From: Marifrigoribacter sp047730175
GTDB taxonomy: Bacteria > Bacteroidota > Bacteroidia > Flavobacteriales > Flavobacteriaceae
Length of the DNA stretch: 64,000 bases
Direction of reading: 5' to 3'
Assembly (NCBI RefSeq): GCF_047730175.1
Contig: NZ_CP159833.1
Coordinates: forward strand, 2,790,001 to 2,854,000
The stretch's first letter is position 1. Each line of letters starts with the position of its first letter. The notes beneath the pieces were generated by a model, which worked only from the letters and a program-made list of their open reading frames with translations, was not told where the DNA came from and searched no databases. Positions 40,924 to 48,724 of the stretch are shown here, piece after piece. Position numbers and translations under genes: made by a program.

Positions 40924-42486
40924 TTATGAGATTAAATGTATTTTAATAATAAAGGTACTTCCCTTCCCTTTTTCGCTTTCAACATATATTGGGGCTTCAT
41001 GATCATCGAGAATACGTTTTACATAAGATAAACCAAGACCATGCCCTTTGACATTGTGTATATCTCCCATATGCTCTCTATAAAATTTTTCAAATATTTT
41101 CTTCTGTACTGATTTATTCATACCAATACCCTGATCTTTTATTTTTAAGATGATAGTATCTTTTACATTTTCAGTATAAACATCAATTTTTGGTGCTTCT
41201 TCTGAATACTTAATTGCATTATCAAATATATTTACTAAAACGTTTATAATATGTGTGTCACTAGCTATTATTGATGAACTTGCAGCATCAAGATGTGTGT
41301 TTATATACCCCCCCTTATCTTCAACAATCAAACTCACATGTGAAATTGCATCTTCTATTAAGTCGTGAAGTTTCACTATTTCTTTCTGAAGATCCAATTC
41401 ATTTTTTTCTAGTTTTGAAATACGCAATACATTTTCAACTTGAGCATGCATTCTACGGTTTTCTTCCCGGATCATATTATGATACCTACTTATGAATTCC
41501 TGATCATCCCTAACCTTAGGATTTTTTAACGCATCTAAAGCAAGATTTATAGTTGCAATAGGGGTTTTAAACTCATGAGTCATATTATTAATGAAGTCTG
41601 TTTTTATCTGTGAAATTTGTCTTTGACGTAATAATTGACGAATTGCACTCGTATAGGTAAATATAATAACTGTAGTAAAAGCCAATGAAAGAATTGCCAT
41701 ACCTAAAATAGAACTTAATACAAATTTTTTCTTGTCTGAAAAGTTTACATATAATTTGTAATTTGTATTAAACTCATCATTCACAAATAAAGGAACTCCA
41801 TAAGTTGACTGCCGATCTAATGTGAAATTATCTGAAACTACCGTTGTGGCAAGATCGTTTGCATAAATTGCATATTCATATTTTGAATCAAGACCTCTTT
41901 CTAAAAGTTCATTAGAAATTAATTCGTGTAATTCTTCCTTATCTACTCTTTTATGAATGGGTGTTTTGGCTGATATATTACTATAAACGTTTTCAAAATG
42001 ATTTCGCTCGTAATCCTTTAATCTTTTAAAAGTTTCCTTCTTCGATTTCACTCTCGAACTTCCATCAAGACTAGGTATAATTTTAGTAGTGCTTTTTCTA
42101 CTGGTAAGTCTTCGAATTCGAATACTATCAAAATCTAAACTTAAATTACTAAAGGGTAATTTATAATCTTCTTCTAATATACCATCTGAAAAAATATAGG
42201 TTTCATTATTACGATCATTTTTAATCGTATAAATTAACTCCGTAAAACCTACGCTTTCAGGTATTTCAATTGTATCAATTACACTGCTATACAGTTTATA
42301 ATATTCTTCTGTTTCGCGTAATTGAAGGTTTTTTGATACTGAGATTAACAGCTGACGAACATTTAAAGTGAATTGGTCTTCTTTTGTTTCGTATGAATTT
42401 ACTATCCAATACCCTTGAACAAAAATAATCCCTATCATCGATAGGGTCATTAAAGCAATGAGGAGTTTAAAAAGTTTTCTATTCAT
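40924..42486 (-). CDS. Sensor histidine kinase (RprX-like)
   Basis: The 520-residue kinase has two membrane helices (about 8-28 and 255-280) bracketing a periplasmic sensor region. The HisKA box follows, 'FINNMTHEFKTPIATI' (His304), then the HATPase domain ('VLVNIFDNAIKYSEEAP' N-box, 'DQGIGM', 'GHGLGLSYVKRI'). It phosphorylates the adjacent response regulator. A -7 box ends 4 bases before its ATG, suggesting its own leaderless transcript besides read-through from coaE (79-base gap). Confidence 0.94.
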   Translation of the reverse strand: MNRKLFKLLIALMTLSMIGIIFVQGYWIVNSYETKEDQFTLNVRQLLISVSKNLQLRETEEYYKLYSSVIDTIEIPESVGFTELIYTIKNDRNNETYIFSDGILEEDYKLPFSNLSLDFDSIRIRRLTSRKSTTKIIPSLDGSSRVKSKKETFKRLKDYERNHFENVYSNISAKTPIHKRVDKEELHELISNELLERGLDSKYEYAIYANDLATTVVSDNFTLDRQSTYGVPLFVNDEFNTNYKLYVNFSDKKKFVLSSILGMAILSLAFTTVIIFTYTSAIRQLLRQRQISQIKTDFINNMTHEFKTPIATINLALDALKNPKVRDDQEFISRYHNMIREENRRMHAQVENVLRISKLEKNELDLQKEIVKLHDLIEDAISHVSLIVEDKGGYINTHLDAASSSIIASDTHIINVLVNIFDNAIKYSEEAPKIDVYTENVKDTIILKIKDQGIGMNKSVQKKIFEKFYREHMGDIHNVKGHGLGLSYVKRILDDHEAPIYVESEKGKGSTFIIKIHLIS

Positions 42487-42490
42487 AAAT

Positions 42491-42498
42491 CAAAAGTA
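42491..42498 (-). promoter_or_regulatory. -7 box (TACTTTTG) of the sensor kinase gene
   Basis: Perfect minus-strand TAnnTTTG with 4 bases between it and the ATG at 42486. Confidence 0.45.
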
Positions 42499-42565
42499 AG
42501 ATTTTAACATTTAGAGATGTCTTCATTTAACCAAATGTTAACAAATTAAAATATTATCAATTATT

Positions 42566-43147
42566 TCACCCTTTTGAAAGAATATTATGAATTTTTTGTG
42601 CTTTTTTTTGAGTTGCTTCTAAATCAATGTTTTCAATAACATAATCCGCTAACTTTTCTTTAATAACATCAGTCCATTGATTTTTTAGTCTATTATCTAA
42701 ATCTTTTGGGGTAATACCCCCCCTTTTTAAGACTCTTTCTATTCTAATATTTTCTGGACATGTAATTAATATGGTTGCGTGGCATTTTTTATATCCCTCA
42801 TTTTCAAATAATATTGCTGCTTCCTTTAAACAATAAGTGCCTTCCTGCTTTGTCACCCATTTAGAAAAGTGTTTTGCAACTTTAGGATGAATGATAGCGT
42901 TGGTCGCTTTTAATAAGTCTGTATCACTAAATATTTTTTCTGCAACAAATTGTTTGTTTAAAACTCCATCGATATATGTTTTTTCACCTAAAAGCTTAGT
43001 CAGCTTTCTCTTAATAATTTTTGATTGATTTGTTAGCTTTTTTGCTTCATCATCTGCAATATAAACGGGAACACCAAAGTCTTTAAACATTGATACTACA
43101 GTAGATTTCCCGCTACCTATTCCTCCTGTTAACCCTATTATTTTCAT
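42566..43147 (-). CDS. coaE: Dephospho-CoA kinase CoaE
   Basis: CoaE phosphorylates dephospho-CoA at the 3'-OH, the last step of CoA synthesis. The 193-residue length fits, and the P-loop 'GLTGGIGSGKSTV' starts at residue 5. 'ADDEAKKLT' and 'KEAAILFENE' are the expected nucleotide/substrate motifs. It is 16 bases behind the YbbR-like gene. coaBC of the same pathway is elsewhere in the window (54994). Confidence 0.96.
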   Translation of the reverse strand: MKIIGLTGGIGSGKSTVVSMFKDFGVPVYIADDEAKKLTNQSKIIKRKLTKLLGEKTYIDGVLNKQFVAEKIFSDTDLLKATNAIIHPKVAKHFSKWVTKQEGTYCLKEAAILFENEGYKKCHATILITCPENIRIERVLKRGGITPKDLDNRLKNQWTDVIKEKLADYVIENIDLEATQKKAQKIHNILSKG

Positions 43148-43163
43148 TTTTTAAATTACAATG

Positions 43164-44123
43164 TTACAACGCTTCCTTAAAAATTAAAAAATTAACTTTT
43201 TTGTGTTCCAATTCCACATTGAATATGTTAGTAGGTTGTTTTATAAGCTTTAACATAATGACATTATCTTCTTCTCTCTTTTCTGAATAATCACAAACTA
43301 GTTGGAAATCATTTTCTGTTAATAGTTTAAAGTCACTAACGGAAACATCGAATGTAATTCCTGAAACTTCAGGAGTAATTTTCAGCGTATTCTCATTATC
43401 ATTATTAATAATTTCTATAGGAATGATTAATTTTTTCTGAGTGAATTCATCAACTTCAATTTCTAATTTTATATTTTCTTGACGAACGATAATATCCTTA
43501 TTATCAACAGCATATATTTCTATACTTTCAGAAATTGAACTATTTACATTTTCCAATTTTAAAAGCTTTGTGCTAATTGTATGTATCTCATTTAAAATTT
43601 CTTCAGGCCCAGAAATTTGAATAGAATCAGGTATTATTTTAAGCCCAGCTGTTGCCTTAAAACCATCTTGATATGTTATATCTAACTGTGGAGAAATTTT
43701 AACTTTTTTTGATATTATTTCGTTTAATCGTATTATTAGTTCTTGTTTTGAAACATTTTTAACTAATAAATTTGAGTTCAGTTGAGACGTAATTATACGC
43801 CTAAGCTCCACGTCTGAAATTATCACATTGTTATTACCTTGATTATAATATTTATTTAAATTGATTTGAATTATTGGTTTTTTAATTTTAAAGAATAAAA
43901 ACTCAAAGCCATTTGCAGTAAGATCAAAAGATAAACCTGAATCATTCGTTGTAGATAAAACTGTATTTGTAGGTAAATCACTATACGTAATATTAGATGA
44001 TACTGAAGCAGTATATTCTTTAGAGAATTTAGTTAAAAACCAAAACACAGAGGATATTAATAAGAAGAATAAAAATCCATTTATTTTTCCTTTTTTAATC
44101 TGTGTACCAATTTTTTTAAACAT
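43164..44123 (-). CDS. YbbR-like domain membrane-anchored protein
   Basis: The 319-residue protein has one N-terminal membrane segment (about 16-30, 'GFLFFLLISSVFWFLTK') and then a beta-rich extracytoplasmic part with YbbR-like repeats ('KVKISPQLDITYQDGFKATA' pattern, 'PDSIQISGPEEILNEI'). YbbR/CdaR-type proteins interact with diadenylate cyclases in Firmicutes, but the Bacteroidota ones are usually beside coaE, as here, and their role is unclear. Gap to coaE is 16 bases. Confidence 0.85.
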   Translation of the reverse strand: MFKKIGTQIKKGKINGFLFFLLISSVFWFLTKFSKEYTASVSSNITYSDLPTNTVLSTTNDSGLSFDLTANGFEFLFFKIKKPIIQINLNKYYNQGNNNVIISDVELRRIITSQLNSNLLVKNVSKQELIIRLNEIISKKVKISPQLDITYQDGFKATAGLKIIPDSIQISGPEEILNEIHTISTKLLKLENVNSSISESIEIYAVDNKDIIVRQENIKLEIEVDEFTQKKLIIPIEIINNDNENTLKITPEVSGITFDVSVSDFKLLTENDFQLVCDYSEKREEDNVIMLKLIKQPTNIFNVELEHKKVNFLIFKEAL

Positions 44124-44145
44124 TATGTATCGTCTTTTGATAAAT

Positions 44146-45147
44146 TTACTTGAAAAATAGATTAGGAAACTGTTTAACAGGGTCTCTTTTTAATAGCTTT
44201 ATTAATATAGTAGATTTTAAAAATGCAATACCATAGCCGAAAAATTGTATAAATAGTGCCGCAATAGAAAGAAAACCTATAACTGAGCTTTTATTTTTTA
44301 TTGTTGAATCTATAAAGATTACACTTAAATAGACCAATAATGGGAGTACTATAAATACATTCTTTAGGAGTGCTCCTACAATGGAAATTACTACAAAAAA
44401 TACAAAAAATGTTGGAAACCAAAATGTAATTTTTGAAGCGTTTGGATGCCACTTATTTAGTATTGGGCGAACTAAGCCAAAATTTTTAACCTGAGTATAA
44501 AACTTGTTCCATGAAATTCTTCTTTTATGAAATACATAGGCATTTGGGATAAAAACTGTTTCATACCCTAGTTTTAGTATCCTTTGCGATAAATCTGGGT
44601 CTTCTCCAGGATGTATCTTAGAAAATCCATTTGTATTTTTATAAGCCTCTTTAGAAATTCCCATATTAAAACTTCTAGGTTCAAATTTGTTTACACTTTT
44701 TTCACTTCCTCTAATTCCTCCAGTAGTTAAAAAAGAAGTCATTACATAATTAATAGCTTTTTGTAGCTTAGAAAAACTATCATGTGCCGCATCTGCACCG
44801 CCAAAACAATGAACATAATTATTTTTCAAATAATCATCTACCGTTTTTAAATAATGAGAAGGCAATATACAGTCTGAATCTAATATGATAAAATAGTTTC
44901 CATTAGCCTTTTCCATTCCAAAATTTCTAGAATCTCCTGGTCCAGAATTTTCTTTAAAATAATATGAAATATTTAATGAGGATGAAAAGTTTTTCACAAT
45001 CATTTCGGAAGTTTCTTGTGATCCATCTTCAACAATTACAATTTCATGATTTTTAGCAAAATCAACACACTCAAAGCTTTCTAAAAGCTCTTTTATTTCT
45101 TCAGGGCGATTATAAACTGGAATAATAAAAGAATAATTCAACTTCAT
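44146..45147 (-). CDS. Glycosyltransferase family 2 protein with C-terminal membrane segments
   Basis: The 333-residue protein has an N-terminal GT-A fold ('SFIIPVYNRPEEIKELLESF', DxD-like 'IILDSDC', 'GEDPDLSQRILKLG') and two to three hydrophobic segments near 230-320. It probably moves a sugar from a nucleotide donor onto a lipid or glycan at the inner membrane. It is the first gene of the minus-strand series GT2-YbbR-coaE-kinase-regulator (22-base gap to YbbR). A -7 box ends 4 bases before its ATG. Confidence 0.9.
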   Translation of the reverse strand: MKLNYSFIIPVYNRPEEIKELLESFECVDFAKNHEIVIVEDGSQETSEMIVKNFSSSLNISYYFKENSGPGDSRNFGMEKANGNYFIILDSDCILPSHYLKTVDDYLKNNYVHCFGGADAAHDSFSKLQKAINYVMTSFLTTGGIRGSEKSVNKFEPRSFNMGISKEAYKNTNGFSKIHPGEDPDLSQRILKLGYETVFIPNAYVFHKRRISWNKFYTQVKNFGLVRPILNKWHPNASKITFWFPTFFVFFVVISIVGALLKNVFIVLPLLVYLSVIFIDSTIKNKSSVIGFLSIAALFIQFFGYGIAFLKSTILIKLLKRDPVKQFPNLFFK

Positions 45148-45151
45148 ATCA

Positions 45152-45159
45152 CAAAGGTA
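45152..45159 (-). promoter_or_regulatory. -7 box (TACCTTTG) of the glycosyltransferase gene
   Basis: Perfect minus-strand TAnnTTTG, 4 bases before the ATG at 45147. Confidence 0.5.
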
Positions 45160-45168
45160 ATTAAAAAA

Positions 45169-45197
45169 AAAGCCACCTGTATTTAACAGGTGGCTTT
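45169..45197 (-). terminator. Terminator of the 612-residue T9SS protein gene
   Basis: AAAGCCACCTGT (45169-45180) pairs perfectly with ACAGGTGGCTTT (45186-45197) around a 5-base loop, followed on the minus strand by T residues. Its core is shared, with paired base changes, by the terminators at 47104 and 48676. Confidence 0.88.
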
Positions 45198-45215
45198 ATA
45201 GTTCTATTATTTATA

Positions 45216-47054
45216 CTAATTTTTAATCATTTTATAAGTGCCAATATACCCATCGATAGATACTTTCATTATATAAGTTCCTGCAGATAGATTAGAAATA
45301 TTTATCTCTGAATTTATTGAATCAATTCTCTTATTTAATACTTCTTGACCAATCATATTATATATACTTACAGATTCTATAGTTTGTAATGCATTTACAT
45401 GTATACTATGAGAGCTTGGGTTTGGGTAGAATGAAAAACTTTCAAATATAGCATCTTTTATTCCTAATATTGGTTCACAAGTAACCTCCAGACTAAAGTT
45501 TCCAGAACCTCCTTGTCCTCCTTCAACTATTATGATATAATTTGAAACTCCGTCTGAAAAAAATGTTAATTGAGATTGTTCTCCACAAAAATTTACATTT
45601 TCTGAAAGCAACTCATTAAAATCGCAATTATCATACACTAATAAACGTGAGTTATAATTTGTATTTCCATCACAAAGTGATAAAGTAACCCATTCTTCTT
45701 GTCCCTCTCCTATATAATTATAATATATATCTGTAGATGAATTTCCTACTGTATTCGTAGCGGTAATAGTTTCACCTATAATAATATCGCCACATTCAAC
45801 ATTAATTGCATTATCACAGGTATCATTAATTTGTGGTTGAGCACAGCTAACTTCCAAACTAAAGTTACCAGAACTATTTTGATTTCCTTCTACCATTATA
45901 TAATAGGTAGATACCCCATCAGATAGAAAACTTACTTGTGATTGTTGTCCACAAAAATTATCATTTTCAGATATTTGTTCTGCTAGTGTACAATCTTCAA
46001 AAACTCTTAAATAAGAGTTGTAATCTGTAGAGCCATCACAAAGTGAAATAATTACGATCTCTGAAATCCCTGTTCCAGTATACGAATAGAATACATCTGA
46101 CGAACTATTCCCACCATGATCTAATGCAGACATTGTATTACCTATAACGATATTTCCACAAGTAACCTCAATAGCTCCATCACATTCATCATTAGGTGCA
46201 GGAATAAAATCAACACAAGTCATTTCTAGGCTATATTCTCCAAAATTTGCCTGATATCCTTCAATCATGATATAAAATGTAGAAGTACCATCTGAAACAA
46301 AAGTGATTTCAGATTGCAATCCACAAGAATCATCAAGAGAGTAGAGTTGATTATTCAAATCGCAATCATCATAAATCCTTAGCCATGAATCATAATTTGT
46401 ATCTCCATCGCAAAGAGATATTGTAATTACTTCAGGTATACCAGTTCCAGTATAGGTATAATATACATCTGGAGCTTCATTCCCACCAGTATCCGTAGCA
46501 AACTCAGTAGAGCCAACTACTGTTTCATTACAAATTAATTCAATTGCATTAGCACAAAAATTATTAGGTGGTTCATTAGGGTCAATAGGCACACAATTTA
46601 ATGCTAGACTAAAATTACCTGTGTTTTCTGCAAAACCCTCTATTATAATTATGTAAGTAGAAAACCCATCAGAATCAAATAGAACTTCCGATTGTAATCC
46701 ACATGAATCATCGTTTGAAATAATTTCTACCCCTAAAGTACAATCTTCATATACTCGAATATAAGAGTCATAATCTGTACTTCCGTCACAAAGGGATATT
46801 GTAAGATGTTCTGGTAATCCAGATCCTGTATACGTAAAATATACATCTCCTGATCCATTTGAATTTGTATCGGTCGCAGTGATAGTTTCACCAACAACGG
46901 TTTCTTCACAATTTAATGCTATTGCATTATCACAAGTGTCATTTACTGGAACAACATTCTCTTCAATATTGTAAGTATGAAAGGTAATTGGGTTTGCAAA
47001 ACTGAAATTAATTAATGCAAAAAATAAAATAGTTAGAATGTGATTTTTTTTCAT
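45216..47054 (-). CDS. T9SS cargo protein with four six-cysteine repeats (612 aa)
   Basis: A signal peptide is followed by four repeats of about 120 residues beginning near residues 38, 164, 288 and 411, and a C-terminal T9SS type A sorting domain ('FSFYPNPSSHSIHVNALQ', 'LSAGTYIMKVSIDG', ending YKMIKN). Each repeat has six conserved Cys in the frame NDxCDxAIxLxC ... ISLCDG ... EDC ... DDSCGLQS ... LxC, a pre-peptidase C-terminal (PPC)-like beta-sandwich by resemblance. The conserved Cys would form three disulfides per repeat outside the cell. Probably a surface adhesin or structural protein. It is one of three paralogues in a row. Confidence 0.85.
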   Translation of the reverse strand: MKKNHILTILFFALINFSFANPITFHTYNIEENVVPVNDTCDNAIALNCEETVVGETITATDTNSNGSGDVYFTYTGSGLPEHLTISLCDGSTDYDSYIRVYEDCTLGVEIISNDDSCGLQSEVLFDSDGFSTYIIIIEGFAENTGNFSLALNCVPIDPNEPPNNFCANAIELICNETVVGSTEFATDTGGNEAPDVYYTYTGTGIPEVITISLCDGDTNYDSWLRIYDDCDLNNQLYSLDDSCGLQSEITFVSDGTSTFYIMIEGYQANFGEYSLEMTCVDFIPAPNDECDGAIEVTCGNIVIGNTMSALDHGGNSSSDVFYSYTGTGISEIVIISLCDGSTDYNSYLRVFEDCTLAEQISENDNFCGQQSQVSFLSDGVSTYYIMVEGNQNSSGNFSLEVSCAQPQINDTCDNAINVECGDIIIGETITATNTVGNSSTDIYYNYIGEGQEEWVTLSLCDGNTNYNSRLLVYDNCDFNELLSENVNFCGEQSQLTFFSDGVSNYIIIVEGGQGGSGNFSLEVTCEPILGIKDAIFESFSFYPNPSSHSIHVNALQTIESVSIYNMIGQEVLNKRIDSINSEINISNLSAGTYIMKVSIDGYIGTYKMIKN

Positions 47055-47103
47055 GAGGGTTAGTTTTCATTAATTTCTAGCAATAAATATACAATAAATA
47101 AAA

Positions 47104-47130
47104 AAGCCATCTGAATTTATCAGATGGCTT
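47104..47130 (-). terminator. Terminator of the 490-residue T9SS protein gene
   Basis: AAGCCATCTGA (47104-47114) pairs perfectly with TCAGATGGCTT (47120-47130), with a T-run on the minus-strand side. Confidence 0.86.
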
Positions 47131-47149
47131 AATTGTGTTTTTATTTAAT

Positions 47150-48622
47150 TTATATTTTCAACAATTTAAAGGTTCCAATAGAACCATTGATTGAAGCTTT
47201 CATTAAGTAAGTTCCTGTAGATAAATTAGAAATATCAATTTCTGAATGTATTGAATCTATATTTTCATTTAGTACTTCTTGCCCTATCATATTATATATA
47301 CTTACAAATTCTATGTTTTGCAACGCATTTACATGGATACTATTATTTGAAGGATTTGGATAAAAAGAAAAGTGTTCTAATGCATTTTCATTAATACCTA
47401 AAATTGGATCACAAGTAATTTCAAGGCTGAAATTTCCTGAACTAGTTTGATTGCCCTCAACAACAATATAATAAGTAGATATTCCATCGGAAAAGAACGT
47501 AAGCCGTGATTGTTGTCCACAAAAATCATCATTTTCTGAAAGCAACTCATCATAATCACAAGTATCATACACTAATAAACGTGAATTATAATCTGTATTT
47601 CCGTCGCATAAAGATAAAGTCACCCATTCTTCACCTCCAGACCCTGTATATTTATAAAATACATCGGGTGAGCTATTACCTGCATTACTTAAGGAAGATG
47701 CAGTAGTTCCTATTGCAATATCTCCACAATTTAAGGCTATGGCTCCATCGCAATCATCATTTGGTGGTGGATCAAAAACGCTACAGGTTGTTTCTAAACT
47801 AAACTCTCCAAAATTAGATTGATACCCTTCAATCATAATATAATATGAAGATGTTCCATCTGAAACAAAGGTAATTTCAGATTGTAAACCACAAGAATCA
47901 TCTATTGAAAATAATTGATTATTTAAATCACAGTCATCGAAAATTCGAAGCCATGAATCATAATTCGTGTCGCCGTCACATAAAGATACAGTGATCACCT
48001 CTGGGTCTCCGCTTCCTGTATAAGTAAAATATACATCGGGAGCATCATTTCCTCCAGAATCTGTTGCAAATTCTGTACTCCCTATAACTGTCTCATTACA
48101 TTGTAAAGTAATGGCGTCATCACAATCATTATTTTCTGGCTCATTAGGATCAATAGCAAAGCATGTTATTTCTAAGCTAAAATTACCAACATTTGCTCCA
48201 AAACCTTCTATCATTATATAATAAGTAGAAGTCCCATTAGATTCAAAAGTAAGTTCAGACTGTAATCCACATGAATCATCGTTTGAAATAATTTCAACTG
48301 CTAGAGTACAATCTTCAAATACTCGAATATAAGAATCATAATCTGTACCTCCATCGCAAAGAGATAAAGTTATATCTTCTTCAAGACCAGATCCTGTATA
48401 CGTAAAAAATACATCGGGAGCAGAATTCGCTCCAGAATCTGTCGCTGTGATTGTTTCTCCTATTATTATATCTCCACAAATTAATGCAATGGCATCAGCA
48501 CATTCATCGTTTGTAGGAGGGTTTATAAAGGGTGGGATATTGTTTTCTAAACTAGAAGCGTTTATATTATTTTGACTGATAATGCAAAATAGTAAAGCTA
48601 CAAAAAGTAAAGCTTTATTCAT
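47150..48622 (-). CDS. T9SS cargo protein with three six-cysteine repeats (490 aa)
   Basis: Paralogue of the 612-residue protein: signal peptide, three repeats of the same six-Cys PPC-like unit ('NDECADAIALICG', 'SLCDGGTDYDSYIRVFEDC', 'DDSCGLQSELTF'), then the T9SS type A domain ('FSFYPNPSNNSIHVNALQ', 'LSTGTYLMKASING'). The C-terminal domain is closer to that of the 612-residue protein than to the 866-residue one, so these two probably arose by a tandem duplication and differ by one internal repeat. Secreted to the surface by the type IX system. Confidence 0.85.
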   Translation of the reverse strand: MNKALLFVALLFCIISQNNINASSLENNIPPFINPPTNDECADAIALICGDIIIGETITATDSGANSAPDVFFTYTGSGLEEDITLSLCDGGTDYDSYIRVFEDCTLAVEIISNDDSCGLQSELTFESNGTSTYYIMIEGFGANVGNFSLEITCFAIDPNEPENNDCDDAITLQCNETVIGSTEFATDSGGNDAPDVYFTYTGSGDPEVITVSLCDGDTNYDSWLRIFDDCDLNNQLFSIDDSCGLQSEITFVSDGTSSYYIMIEGYQSNFGEFSLETTCSVFDPPPNDDCDGAIALNCGDIAIGTTASSLSNAGNSSPDVFYKYTGSGGEEWVTLSLCDGNTDYNSRLLVYDTCDYDELLSENDDFCGQQSRLTFFSDGISTYYIVVEGNQTSSGNFSLEITCDPILGINENALEHFSFYPNPSNNSIHVNALQNIEFVSIYNMIGQEVLNENIDSIHSEIDISNLSTGTYLMKASINGSIGTFKLLKI

Positions 48623-48675
48623 GTTAAGATAGGTTGGTTATACAATAAATTGATACAATAAATATACAATAAAAA

Positions 48676-48701
48676 AAGCCACCTGCTTTCGCAGGTGGCT
48701 T
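48676..48701 (-). terminator. Terminator of the 866-residue T9SS protein gene
   Basis: AAGCCACCTGC (48676-48686) and GCAGGTGGCTT (48691-48701) form an 11-bp stem with a TTTC loop and a minus-strand T-run. Confidence 0.88.
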
Positions 48702-48724
48702 AATAATATTAGTTTAGAAATAAA

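Noticed and set aside
42507..42545. AACATTT...AAATGTT inverted repeat between coaE and the sensor kinase
   Set aside because: A seven-base AT-rich pair over 20 bases is expected by chance here.
45216..48622. A phase-variation or shufflon system in the six-Cys gene array
   Set aside because: No recombinase gene or inverted recombination sites are seen; repeat variation by homologous recombination is enough to explain the paralogues.
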